Part shown: in pieces, positions 5,840-12,767 of the stretch | How the letters are laid out: the number at the start of each line of letters is the position of its first letter | How positions within the stretch are numbered: position 1 is the stretch's first letter | NCBI GenBank assembly: GCA_018302885.1 | Contig: JAGVZC010000021.1 | Coordinates: 1 to 22,656 of the forward strand | Source of the DNA: Candidatus Woesearchaeota archaeon | GTDB taxonomy: Archaea > Nanobdellota > Nanobdellia > SCGC-AAA011-G17 > GW2011-AR20 | DNA: 22,656 nt | Direction of reading: 5' to 3' | Notes under the pieces: generated by a model | Seen by the model: the letters and a program-made list of their open reading frames with translations, nothing else | Database searches by the model: none | What the model was told of the DNA's origin: nothing | Translations under genes and position numbers: made by a program

Positions 5840-6227
5840 ATGTATATATTTCACTAACAGATTTCTGAATAATGATGGTTACGTAAAAGCTTGGGTATTC
5901 AAGGAATTATGCCCTAAATGTAAAAAATCATTGATGTCAAAGCCCAGAGATCCAAAGACAGGAAGACCAAAAATAAGGGCTGATGAATATGTTTGTGAAT
6001 CATGTGGATATAAGGAAGAAAAAGGTTCTTACGAAGACAAATTAACATGTAATGTAAAGTATAAATGTCCATACTGCAAAAACGAAGATGAAACTCGAGT
6101 TTCATTTGAAAGAAAGAAGGTTACAAGATTCAATGAAGAAAAGCAGAAGAAGGAATCTGTAGAAGCAATGATATTCGATTGTTCTAAATGTGGGAAAAGA
6201 ATTGAAATAACAAAAAACATGAAATGA
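5808..6227 (+). CDS. Double zinc-ribbon protein, unknown function
   Basis: 139 residues with four CxxC knuckles, CPKC (35-38), CESC (63-66), CPYC (87-90) and CSKC (125-128), arranged as two zinc ribbons separated by a charged Lys/Glu/Arg-rich linker. Cys81 is an extra cysteine. The pattern resembles archaeal RNA- or ribosome-associated zinc ribbons, but I recognise no named family. The ATG at 5808 overlaps rsmA by 32 nt; a start at 5832 (MDEC) would overlap by only 8 nt and is a reasonable alternative. It lies between rRNA modification and ASCH genes, so an RNA-related role is inferred. Confidence 0.8.
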   Translation: MTLKEPQSMDECIYFTNRFLNNDGYVKAWVFKELCPKCKKSLMSKPRDPKTGRPKIRADEYVCESCGYKEEKGSYEDKLTCNVKYKCPYCKNEDETRVSFERKKVTRFNEEKQKKESVEAMIFDCSKCGKRIEITKNMK

Positions 6228-6544
6228 AATCATTGAAATTCTCAGAACCATTGCCAAACCTGATTCTAAAAGGAGAAAAAACATCAACTTGGAGAATAAA
6301 TGATGATAAGGATATTAAAAAAAATGATGAATTATGTTTATGTTATTTAAATGGAGAGAAGTTTGCAAAAGCCAAAGTAATTTTAGTAAAAGAAACAAAA
6401 TTCAAGGATTTGACTGAGAATGATTTTAAAGGGCATGAAAATTACTCATCAAAAGAAGAGATGTATAAAATATATTCAAAATATTACAATATAAACGTAA
6501 ATGAAAATACAAAAGTAAAAATAATCAAATTTCAATGTCTATGA
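6224..6544 (+). CDS. ASCH-domain protein
   Basis: 106 residues forming a single ASCH domain, a PUA-like beta-barrel thought to bind RNA or modified nucleosides. Family marks are the N-terminal LKFSEPLPNLILKGEKTSTW with the conserved GEKT-x-TWR (17-24), a DKDI-x-KNDEL-x-L strand, and the C-terminal HENYSSKEEMYKIYSKYY helix. The start overlaps the zinc-ribbon stop by 4 nt (ATGA), indicating coupling, and the last 13 nt overlap the end of the convergent histone gene. The substrate is unknown; some bacterial relatives act on modified nucleosides or as RNases. Confidence 0.88.
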   Translation: MKSLKFSEPLPNLILKGEKTSTWRINDDKDIKKNDELCLCYLNGEKFAKAKVILVKETKFKDLTENDFKGHENYSSKEEMYKIYSKYYNINVNENTKVKIIKFQCL

Positions 6545-6738
6545 GCTAACCTAATATCTTCAGATTTAATGGTTTTTCTTTTGGAATGCTCAGCAAATTT
6601 GATTGCTTTCTTTCCTAAATCTTCTCCTATCTCTTCCAGAACTTCTCGAAAAGCTTCTTTAGCTTTATCAGATATTCTCAATGCGCCTGATTTTTTCAGT
6701 AATTTCTCCATTCCGGCCAAGGATAAAGAATGTTTCAT
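6532..6738 (-). CDS. Archaeal histone (HMf family)
   Basis: A 68-residue minimal histone fold that dimerises and wraps DNA. Visible are the first helix MEKLLKKSGA, loop 1 RISDKAK, the long central helix AFREVLEEIGEDLGKKAIKFAEH, and loop 2 with the DNA-binding signature RKTIK (54-58) followed by SEDIRLA. The Arg and Asp of the conserved RxTxxxxD motif are present. There is no N- or C-terminal tail. A TATA element 25-30 nt upstream suggests a leaderless mRNA. The gene is convergent with, and slightly overlaps, the ASCH gene. Confidence 0.95.
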   Translation of the reverse strand: MKHSLSLAGMEKLLKKSGALRISDKAKEAFREVLEEIGEDLGKKAIKFAEHSKRKTIKSEDIRLAHRH

Positions 6739-6761
6739 AACACTAAATAGAATAATTTTGA

Positions 6762-6773
6762 TTTATTTAAATA
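6762..6773 (-). promoter_or_regulatory. TATA box of the histone gene
   Basis: On the minus strand this reads ATATTTAAATAAA, 24-35 nt upstream of the histone ATG at 6738, which fits a leaderless or near-leaderless transcript. Confidence 0.5.
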
Positions 6774-6788
6774 TTGCGAAACAAAAAG

Positions 6789-6799
6789 GCTTATAAATT
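6789..6799 (+). promoter_or_regulatory. Upstream TATA box ahead of ribosomal operon
   Basis: GCTTATAAATT is a good archaeal BoxA. A transcript from it would start near 6820 and carry a leader of about 70 nt including the hairpin at 6831-6845. It reads nearly as well on the minus strand, so it could instead be an upstream histone promoter. Confidence 0.4.
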
Positions 6800-6830
6800 A
6801 ATACCTCAGAAGATTATTACCCTACTGTAA

Positions 6831-6845
6831 AATCAGTCGCTGATT
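6831..6845 (+). promoter_or_regulatory. Inverted repeat upstream of L3
   Basis: AATCAG and CTGATT form a perfect 6-bp inverted repeat around TCG. Flanking TACT (6823-6826) and AGTA (6852-6855) can extend the pairing outward across an internal loop. It lies just upstream of the proximal TATA box of the ribosomal operon, where it could be a regulator-binding site or a leader hairpin. Function is not established. Confidence 0.4.
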
Positions 6846-6857
6846 CTGGATAGTAAG

Positions 6858-6866
6858 TTTTATAAA
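6858..6866 (+). promoter_or_regulatory. Proximal TATA box of ribosomal operon
   Basis: TTTATAAAC is centred about 30 nt upstream of the L3 ATG at 6892, predicting a transcript that starts within a few bases of the start codon. No Shine-Dalgarno is placed to serve that start. Confidence 0.6.
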
Positions 6867-6891
6867 CAAAAATCAAGGAAAGAATTGTAAA

Positions 6892-7821
6892 ATGCCAACA
6901 ACATCAAAACCAAGAGCAGGAAGTTTGCAGTTTTGGCCTAGAAAGAAATCTAAAAGGATTTATGCTAATGTTAAATTCTGGAGGGGGGATAAGGATAATA
7001 AACTCCTCGGTTTTATTGGTTATAAAGTTGGCATGACTCATTTGCATTATATTTCTCAGAATCCCCATATCAAACAAAAGATTGAGACCGTTTCTCCTGT
7101 GACTGTTATTGAATGTCCGCCACTAAAACCCTTTTCTCTGCGTTTCTATAAAAAGTCTGGATATGGCTCAGAAGTAATAACTGAAATTTTATCAAAAAAT
7201 CTTGAGAAGGAATTATCAAGAAAAATAACCTTGCCAAAAAAGCAAAAAGAACAGATTCCGGAAAAATTTGATTATCTTAAATTATTAGTTTACACTCAGC
7301 CAAAATCAACAGGAATAGGAAAAAAGAAGCCTGAGATTATTGAGTTGGGAATGTCCGGAGATTTGGAATTTGCTAAATCTCTGTTGAATAAAAAGGAAAT
7401 AAAGATTGATGAGGTATTCAAGGAAAACCAGTATGTTGATATTCATGCAATAACAAAAGGAAAGGGAAATCAAGGTCCAGTAAAAAGATTTGGGATTTCA
7501 TTAAAGCAGCATAAATCAGAAAAGGGAACAAGAAGGGTTGGTTCATTGGGAAACTGGACAGCAAAAACATGGAGAGTAGCACACGCAGGACAAATGGGTT
7601 ACTCCAAAAGGACAGAATACAATAAATTAATATTCAAAATAGGAAATGATAATAATGAAATTAACCAAAAAGGGGGATTTCACAAATATGGAAATGTAAA
7701 GAATGATTATGTATTATTGAAAGGTTCAATAGCAGGTTCAAAGAAAAGAGCAATAATAATGACTGAACCAATAAGAAATAAAAAAGTATTTCCAGCAAAT
7801 ATAACATCAATTAAAAAATGA
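6892..7821 (+). CDS. rpl3: Large-subunit ribosomal protein uL3
   Basis: Early-assembly 23S rRNA-binding protein whose central loop reaches the peptidyl-transferase centre. At 309 residues it is the archaeal/eukaryal long type. It opens with the conserved SKPRAGSLQFWPRKK, has LGFIGYKVGMTH near residue 45, GKGNQGPVKRFG near 190-201, and the loop region GSLGNWTAKTWRVAHAGQMGY near 217-237. It is the first gene of the operon, with TATA-driven leaderless start; the stop overlaps the L4 start by 4 nt. Codons in about the first 95 residues are richer in ATT, TCT, CTC and CGT than the ATA/TCA/AGA style that follows. Confidence 0.98.
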   Translation: MPTTSKPRAGSLQFWPRKKSKRIYANVKFWRGDKDNKLLGFIGYKVGMTHLHYISQNPHIKQKIETVSPVTVIECPPLKPFSLRFYKKSGYGSEVITEILSKNLEKELSRKITLPKKQKEQIPEKFDYLKLLVYTQPKSTGIGKKKPEIIELGMSGDLEFAKSLLNKKEIKIDEVFKENQYVDIHAITKGKGNQGPVKRFGISLKQHKSEKGTRRVGSLGNWTAKTWRVAHAGQMGYSKRTEYNKLIFKIGNDNNEINQKGGFHKYGNVKNDYVLLKGSIAGSKKRAIIMTEPIRNKKVFPANITSIKK

Positions 7822-8618
7822 AAGTAATGGATTTAGAAGGAAAAAAAGTAAAGGAAATTAAATTGCCTAAACAGTTTAATGAGCCTTATCATCCTAATTT
7901 GATTAAAAGGGCTGTATTAGTAATACAAAGTAACAAAAGACAGCCTTATGGTGCAAAACCAAGGGCAGGATTGAGATATTCTTCAGAATTATCAAAAAGA
8001 AGAAAGGATTACAAAGGGGTATATGGAAGAGGTATGTCAAGAACTCCAAGAAAAGTTATGTGGAGAAGGGGAACTCAGTTTGGATATGTTGGTGCAACAG
8101 CACCAGGAACAAGGGGAGGAAGAAAAGCACATCCTCCAAAAGCAGAAAAGGATTGGAAGAAAAAAATAAACATAAAGGAAAGAAAAAAAGCAATAAGATC
8201 AGCTTTGGCAGCTACATTTAATCTCGAGTTAATTAAAAAAAGAAACCACGTAATAATAAAAGATTTTCCTTTCATAATAGAGGATAAAATAGAATTACTT
8301 GAAAAAACAAAAGACGTGAAAAATACATTGATGAAATTAGGATTTGAAAAAGAGTTGGAAAGATGTGAAAAAAAGAAGGTAAGAGCAGGAAAGGGTAAAT
8401 CAAGGGGAAGGAAATATAAGAAAAAGACAGGTCCATTAATAGTAGTCTCAAAAAATTGTAAATTATTAAAATCAGCAATTAATATTCCAGGCTTGGAAGT
8501 TGTGAATATAAGAAATATCAATGCGGAACTTCTTGCTCCAGGAACCCATGCCGGAAGATTAACAATTTATACAGAATCATCAATAAACAAATTGGAGAAA
8601 GACAAATTATTCATATAA
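7818..8618 (+). CDS. rpl4: Large-subunit ribosomal protein uL4
   Basis: Primary 23S rRNA-binding protein whose extended loop lines the nascent-peptide tunnel. The 266-residue product has the archaeal/eukaryal signature loop: RRGTQFGYVGATAPG followed by TRGGRKAHPPKAEKDW at about residues 85-115, then a globular part ending in the LAPGTHAGRLTIYTESSI strand. The Lys-rich segment KKVRAGKGKSRGRKYKKKTG (about 189-208) matches the conserved basic region. ATGA overlap with L3 suggests coupled translation. Confidence 0.98.
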   Translation: MKVMDLEGKKVKEIKLPKQFNEPYHPNLIKRAVLVIQSNKRQPYGAKPRAGLRYSSELSKRRKDYKGVYGRGMSRTPRKVMWRRGTQFGYVGATAPGTRGGRKAHPPKAEKDWKKKINIKERKKAIRSALAATFNLELIKKRNHVIIKDFPFIIEDKIELLEKTKDVKNTLMKLGFEKELERCEKKKVRAGKGKSRGRKYKKKTGPLIVVSKNCKLLKSAINIPGLEVVNIRNINAELLAPGTHAGRLTIYTESSINKLEKDKLFI

Positions 8619-8622
8619 AAAG

Positions 8623-8883
8623 ATGGATCCATACAAAATAATCAAAAATCCGATATCAACTGAAAAGGCGGTTAGATTGATGGAGTCAGAAAACAAGTTA
8701 ACTTTTATAGTTGACAGAAAATCAAAAAAAGGTGATATAAAAAAAGCATTGGAAGAATTATTCAAAATAAAGATTATAAAAATAAACACATTGATATTGC
8801 CATCAGGAAAGAAAAAAGCTTATGTTAAGCTTTCACCTGAAACACCAGCAATTGACATTGCAACACAATTGGGATTAATATAA
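8623..8883 (+). CDS. rpl23: Large-subunit ribosomal protein uL23
   Basis: Sits at the polypeptide exit site and docks targeting and chaperone factors such as SRP. The 86-residue archaeal form begins DPYKIIKNPISTEKAVRLME, has the central LTFIVDRKSKKGDIKKALEE helix and ends with LPSGKKKAYVKLSPETPA, all typical. Starts 4 nt after L4 and ends 1 nt before L2. Confidence 0.98.
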   Translation: MDPYKIIKNPISTEKAVRLMESENKLTFIVDRKSKKGDIKKALEELFKIKIIKINTLILPSGKKKAYVKLSPETPAIDIATQLGLI

Positions 8884-8884
8884 A

Positions 8885-9589
8885 ATGGGAAAGAGAATAA
8901 TAACACAAAGGCGTGGAAGAGGAACAACCACATACAAGGCTCCTTCTCACAGATATAGATATTCACTAAATTATCCAAAAACAAATAACAAGTTAAATGG
9001 AACAATAATAAGGCTATTGCATGATAGCGCAAGAAATTCGCCAATAGCAATTATTGAATATGAAAATAAGGAAAAAATAAACATTCCCGCACCAATGGAT
9101 GTAAAAGAGGGAAGTTCAGTTTATTACAATGATAAAAAAACTCCTGGTTCTATTTCAAAATTATCTGAAATTGATGAGGGTTCATCAATATATAACATAG
9201 AAAGTCTTCCTGGAAGTAATGGAAAATTCTGTAGAACAGCAGGAAACACAGCAAAAATACTGATGAAAGCCGATGAATTCGTCTTGGTTCAGCTTCCATC
9301 AAAGAAGAAAAAGAAATTCAACCCTGATTGCAGAGCAACAATAGGGACAATAGCAGGATCAGGACAAAGAGAAAAACCAATACTAAAGGCAGGAAAGAAA
9401 TATCATATGATGAAAGCAAAAAATAAATTATATCCTAAAACCTCGGGCGTTGCAATGAATGCAGTAGACCATCCTTTTGGTTCAGGAAGGGGGCGTCATA
9501 TAGGTAAACCAAAGACACCTCCAAGAAATGCACCACCTGGAAGAAATGTAGGATTAATAAGAGCTAGGAGAACAGGAAGAAAAAGATAA
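8885..9589 (+). CDS. rpl2: Large-subunit ribosomal protein uL2
   Basis: One of the most conserved ribosomal proteins, needed for subunit association and the peptidyl-transferase centre. The 234 residues begin GKRIITQRRGRGTTTYKAPS, as in archaeal L2, and include the C-terminal signature MNAVDHPFGSGRGRHIGKP (about 190-208) with the conserved His of the DHPFG motif. The stop and the S19 start share one base (TAATG). Confidence 0.98.
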   Translation: MGKRIITQRRGRGTTTYKAPSHRYRYSLNYPKTNNKLNGTIIRLLHDSARNSPIAIIEYENKEKINIPAPMDVKEGSSVYYNDKKTPGSISKLSEIDEGSSIYNIESLPGSNGKFCRTAGNTAKILMKADEFVLVQLPSKKKKKFNPDCRATIGTIAGSGQREKPILKAGKKYHMMKAKNKLYPKTSGVAMNAVDHPFGSGRGRHIGKPKTPPRNAPPGRNVGLIRARRTGRKR

Positions 9590-9981
9590 TGGCAGATTTT
9601 AAATATAAAGGAAAAACATTGGAAGAATTAAAAGGGATGGATTTAAAGGAATTTATAGAATTAGTTCCATTCAGGCAGAAAAGATCTTTGAAAAAAGGAT
9701 TCACAGAAAGCCAGAAAAAACTTCTGAAAAAAATAGATTTAGCTTTGGAAGGGAAATACAAAAAACCAGTAAAAACACATTGCAGGGATATGTTGGTTCT
9801 TCCTAAAATGGTCGGTTTAACAATTTACATTCATAAAGGAAACAGTTTTGAAGCTATAAAAATCCAGCCAGAAATGATTGGATTAAGATTCGGACAATTA
9901 ACACTAACAAGAAAAAGAGTAGAGCATTCAGCTCCAGGTGTTGGAGCAACAAGGTCAAGTGCCGCTATGTCAACAAGATAA
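9589..9981 (+). CDS. rps19: Small-subunit ribosomal protein uS19
   Basis: Protein of the 30S head near the decoding A-site finger. The 130-residue archaeal form has an N-terminal helical region (LEELKGMDLKEFIELVPFRQ) and the conserved core THCRDMLVLPKMVGLTIYI, then RFGQLTLTRKRVEHSAPGVG. The Ser/Ala-rich C-terminus ATRSSAAMSTR is typical of archaeal S19. Confidence 0.97.
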   Translation: MADFKYKGKTLEELKGMDLKEFIELVPFRQKRSLKKGFTESQKKLLKKIDLALEGKYKKPVKTHCRDMLVLPKMVGLTIYIHKGNSFEAIKIQPEMIGLRFGQLTLTRKRVEHSAPGVGATRSSAAMSTR

Positions 9982-9982
9982 A

Positions 9983-10381
9983 ATGGAAGCATTAATCAAC
10001 GGAAAAAATTTGGGAATATCAACAAAAGTGTCGGTTGAAATATGCAGGTTTTTAAGGAATAAAAAAACAGATGCTGCAAAAAAGATATTGCAAAGGGTAA
10101 TTGAGAAAAAACAGGCAATTCCATATTTAAGATATAAAAAAGAAATTCCTCATAGAAAAGGAAAAATGGCAACTGGGCGTTATCCGTTGAAAGCATCAAA
10201 AACAATATTGGATTTGATAAAGAGTGTTGAGTCAAACGCCCATGACAAAGGAATGTCATCAGATTTGATAATTGATCACATATCAGCCCATAAAGGGAGT
10301 ACACAATCAAGATATGGAAGAAAAGTAGGCAAGAAGGCAAAAAGAACCCACATAAAAATAATTGTAAAAGAGAAAAAATGA
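9983..10381 (+). CDS. rpl22: Large-subunit ribosomal protein uL22
   Basis: Lines the narrowest part of the exit tunnel with its beta-hairpin. The start chosen is the ATG at 9983, one base after the S19 stop, giving 132 residues beginning MEALINGKNLGISTK; a longer reading from 9938 would begin inside S19 and its first 15 residues are unlike L22. Core marks are EICRFLRNKKTDAAKKILQ, PYLRYKKEIPHRKG, and the hairpin AHKGSTQSRYGRKVGKKAKRTH. The end overlaps S3 by 4 nt (ATGA). Confidence 0.96.
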   Translation: MEALINGKNLGISTKVSVEICRFLRNKKTDAAKKILQRVIEKKQAIPYLRYKKEIPHRKGKMATGRYPLKASKTILDLIKSVESNAHDKGMSSDLIIDHISAHKGSTQSRYGRKVGKKAKRTHIKIIVKEKK

Positions 10382-11070
10382 TTGAAAAACAAATTGTTGC
10401 AAAGAATTTAAGGGAATATATAATTCAGGAGTATATTTCAAAAGAATTACCTAAAGCATGTTATTCAAAAATAGAACTTAGAAAAACCCCCCTAGGTGAA
10501 AAGATAATAATTCATACATCACGTCCTGGTTTGGTGGTTGGAAAAAAAGGAGCAAACATTCAAAAGATAAATGAAACATTAAAGAAAAAATTTAATATGG
10601 AAAATCCACAAGTAGAAATAGCAGAGATTGAAAATCCAAATTTAGATGCAAAATCCGTCGCAGAGAGAATATTATCCTCATTTGAAAGATTTGGACCAAA
10701 AAGATTCAAATCAATAGGTTATTCCGCACTGCAGGATATAATGGATGCAGGCGCAAGAGGTGCAGAGATTATAATTTCAGGAAGAGGGGTTCCATCAAAA
10801 AGATCAAGGACATGGAAATTCTATTCTGGTCACTTGAAAAAATCAGGTGATATATCTGAAAATTACATAAAAAAAGAATTGGTGGTTGCAGAATTAAAAT
10901 CAGGCGCAATTGGGATAAAAGTTCATATATTAACCCCAGATGTAAAATTGCCTGATGATGTCAAGATAAGAGACGAGGAAAAGGAAGTAAAAGTAGTTGA
11001 AAAGGATGAAACAAAAATTATCAAAAAATTAAAGGAAGATGGTAAAGAAAAAAGAACTAAAACAGCTTGA
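10378..11070 (+). CDS. rps3: Small-subunit ribosomal protein uS3
   Basis: Forms part of the mRNA entry channel. The 230 residues comprise an N-terminal type II KH domain with the GxxG-type loop GLVVGKKGANIQK (about 52-64) and the C-terminal S3 domain with SIGYSALQDIMDAGARGAEI and SGRGVPSKRSRTWKFYSGH. An acidic/basic tail rich in Lys, Glu and Asp (from about residue 195) follows, as is common in archaeal S3. The last 32 nt overlap L29. Confidence 0.97.
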   Translation: MIEKQIVAKNLREYIIQEYISKELPKACYSKIELRKTPLGEKIIIHTSRPGLVVGKKGANIQKINETLKKKFNMENPQVEIAEIENPNLDAKSVAERILSSFERFGPKRFKSIGYSALQDIMDAGARGAEIIISGRGVPSKRSRTWKFYSGHLKKSGDISENYIKKELVVAELKSGAIGIKVHILTPDVKLPDDVKIRDEEKEVKVVEKDETKIIKKLKEDGKEKRTKTA

Positions 11071-11248
11071 TAAAAAAGGTTTGAAATCAAAGCTTGAAGA
11101 ATTGAAGAGAGACTTAATGAAAATAAATGCTCAAAGATCTTCTGGAGCTTCAATAGAAAATCCAGGAAGGATAAAACACATAAAAAAAACAATTGCAAGA
11201 ATTAAAACTTACATAAAAAATAACAAGGAGGAAAATCCAAAAACGTGA
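11039..11248 (+). CDS. rpl29: Large-subunit ribosomal protein uL29
   Basis: Small coiled helical hairpin at the exit tunnel. The 69-residue product has the L29 pattern LKQLDKKGLKSKLEELKRDL and RSSGASIENPGRIKHIKKTIARI. It starts 32 nt inside the S3 gene in another frame and ends with GTGA shared with the aIF1 start. The length is normal for archaea. Confidence 0.95.
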   Translation: MVKKKELKQLDKKGLKSKLEELKRDLMKINAQRSSGASIENPGRIKHIKKTIARIKTYIKNNKEENPKT

Positions 11249-11553
11249 CTGAAATAGATTCATTGACCGGACTGCCAAAAGAACTTGGTATAGGGGAGTC
11301 AATAACAAAAGAAAGCCAAAGGATAACAGTAAGGACTGTAAAGCGTAGGTATGGAAAATTGACGACATTAATTCAGGGGTTTGACAAGGAAGTCAATATA
11401 AAGGATATTTCCAAAAAACTAAAATCAGCTTTGGCATGCGGTGGAACAGTAAAGGATAGTATAATAGAATTGCAGGGAAATCATGTGGAAAAAGTCAAAG
11501 AAGAACTGATAAAATACGGCTTTCCAAAAGACTCTATAAGCACACAAAGATGA
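11245..11553 (+). CDS. sui1: Translation initiation factor aIF1 (SUI1)
   Basis: Monitors start-codon selection on the 30S subunit. The 102-residue protein starts at GTG 11245, overlapping the L29 stop by 4 nt; AGGAGG lies about 13 nt upstream. SUI1 marks are RITVRTVKRRYGKLTTLIQGF with the basic loop, then LKSALACGGTVKDSIIELQG and the final HVEKVKEELIKYGF helix. Location between L29 and rnp1 is the standard archaeal order. Confidence 0.97.
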   Translation: MTEIDSLTGLPKELGIGESITKESQRITVRTVKRRYGKLTTLIQGFDKEVNIKDISKKLKSALACGGTVKDSIIELQGNHVEKVKEELIKYGFPKDSISTQR

Positions 11554-11729
11554 ATTTGAAGAAAATCAAAAGCCTGAGAATAGGCTCAAATATAGAAATA
11601 AAAGAATCAAAAAATAAAACACTGGTTGGAGTTAAAGGAAAGGTTATATATCAAACAAAAAGCACAATCACATTGGAGACAAGCAAGGGAATAAAAAAAA
11701 TAATATTATCGCACATAAAAATAAAATGA
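11550..11729 (+). CDS. rnp1: RNase P protein component 1 (Rnp1/Rpp29), very short form
   Basis: A 59-codon gene starting with ATGA overlap of the aIF1 stop and ending with ATGA overlap of S17, so it exactly fills the gap. The product has the Rpp29/Pop4 Sm-like barrel pattern: IGSNIEIKESKNKTLVGVKG, then KVIYQTKSTITLETSKGI and KKIILSHIKIK. This fits the family's V-G-x-x-G-K-V core and the conserved gene order aIF1-rnp1-S17. Archaeal Rpp29 is usually about 90-130 residues; here the N-terminal helix that contacts Rpp21 appears missing or minimal. In RNase P, Rpp29 supports catalytic RNA folding during tRNA 5' maturation. Confidence 0.85.
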   Translation: MNLKKIKSLRIGSNIEIKESKNKTLVGVKGKVIYQTKSTITLETSKGIKKIILSHIKIK

Positions 11730-11992
11730 AAAAAATAAAAAAAATAACACCAAGGGGGCGTATCCTAATTGGAGAATTAATAAAGAAGGATATATCCAAA
11801 ACAGCAACTGTTAAAGTGGAGCATGCCCATTTTATAAAAAAATATGAAAGGTATGAAAAAAGAATGTCAAAAATCAGAGTTCATAATCCTGAAAGCATAA
11901 ATGCTCAAATAGGAGACATAGTAAGAATTCAGGAAACAAGACCAATATCAAAAACAAAACATTTCATAATAACTGAGATAATAAAAAAATGA
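11726..11992 (+). CDS. rps17: Small-subunit ribosomal protein uS17
   Basis: Primary 16S rRNA-binding OB-fold protein. The 88 residues show RILIGELIKKDISKTATVKV, HFIKKYERYEKRMSKIRVHN and the final GDIVRIQETRPISKTKHF, all S17 hallmarks. The archaeal N-terminal extension is short. Both ends overlap the neighbouring genes by 4 nt. Confidence 0.97.
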   Translation: MKKIKKITPRGRILIGELIKKDISKTATVKVEHAHFIKKYERYEKRMSKIRVHNPESINAQIGDIVRIQETRPISKTKHFIITEIIKK

Positions 11993-12390
11993 AACCAATA
12001 AACGCAAGAGTAACAAAGGCATTGCCTGTAGGAACAAGGATTTCAACTTGTGATAATTCAGGAGCCAAAGTAATAAAAATATTCTCTGTAAAAGGGAGTA
12101 AAACAGTAAAGGGAAGATATCCCGCAGCAGGAGTTGGAGATTTGGTAAATGCATCAGTAGTAAAGGGAAAGCCAGGAACGAAAAAGCAAACTGTGTTGGC
12201 AGTAATTGTAAGACAAAAAAAAGAGTATATGAGGAAAGACGGAACAAGAATAAAATTTGAGGATAATGCGGCAGTTGTTTTAAAGGATGACAAAGGTAAT
12301 CCAAAAGGAACAATATTCAAAGGCCCAATAGCAAAAGAAGCAGCAGAAAAATGGCCTGGAATAAGTAAAGTCGCTTCAATAGTTGTTTAA
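11989..12390 (+). CDS. rpl14: Large-subunit ribosomal protein uL14
   Basis: Forms an intersubunit bridge and binds near the sarcin-ricin loop side of the 50S. The 133-residue protein has VGTRISTCDNSGAKVIKIF, the glycine-rich RYPAAGVGDLVNASVVKGKP, VLAVIVRQKKEYMRKDGTRI, and FEDNAAVVLKDDKGNPKG-type C-terminal core ending GPIAKEAAEKWPGISKVAS. Start overlaps S17 by 4 nt. Confidence 0.98.
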   Translation: MKPINARVTKALPVGTRISTCDNSGAKVIKIFSVKGSKTVKGRYPAAGVGDLVNASVVKGKPGTKKQTVLAVIVRQKKEYMRKDGTRIKFEDNAAVVLKDDKGNPKGTIFKGPIAKEAAEKWPGISKVASIVV

Positions 12391-12392
12391 AA

Positions 12393-12767
12393 ATGAAGAA
12401 TAAATTTTCAAAATTGTGGGGATCAAGCAAAAACCCTAGAAAACAGAAGAAATACAGAGCTAATGCTCCATTGAATATAAAAAGAAAATTTCTAAGTGTT
12501 CATTTATCAAAAGAGTTGAAAAAAAAATATTTAACAAGGAACACAAGAATAAGGAAAGGAGACAAAGTAAAAATAGCAAGGGGACAATTCAAGGGAAAAA
12601 CAGGGATTATATCAAAAGTCTTAACAAAAAAATCAAAGGTATTTATAGAAAATATTCAAAACATAAAAAATGATGGGACAAAGACAAATTATCCAATTGA
12701 ACCATCAAATATTATAATAACAGAATTGAATTTAACAGATAAAAAGAGAAAGGTAGGTAAAAAATGA
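12393..12767 (+). CDS. rpl24: Large-subunit ribosomal protein uL24
   Basis: Early-assembly protein next to the tunnel exit. The 124 residues carry the archaeal/eukaryal L24 N-terminus SSKNPRKQKKYRANAPLNIK and a KOW motif KGDKVKIARGQFKGKTGIIS at about residues 53-72, then PIEPSNIIITELNL. Starts 2 nt after L14 and its stop overlaps the S4e start by 4 nt. Confidence 0.97.
   Translation: MKNKFSKLWGSSKNPRKQKKYRANAPLNIKRKFLSVHLSKELKKKYLTRNTRIRKGDKVKIARGQFKGKTGIISKVLTKKSKVFIENIQNIKNDGTKTNYPIEPSNIIITELNLTDKKRKVGKK

Noticed and set aside
6804..6891. C/D-box small RNA ahead of L3
   Set aside because: CTGA occurs, but no RTGATGA box C or C'/D' pair is present; kept only as a hairpin.
8075..8521. 148-codon minus-strand frame opposite L4
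   Set aside because: Antisense to conserved L4 sequence; composition explained by the purine-rich coding strand.
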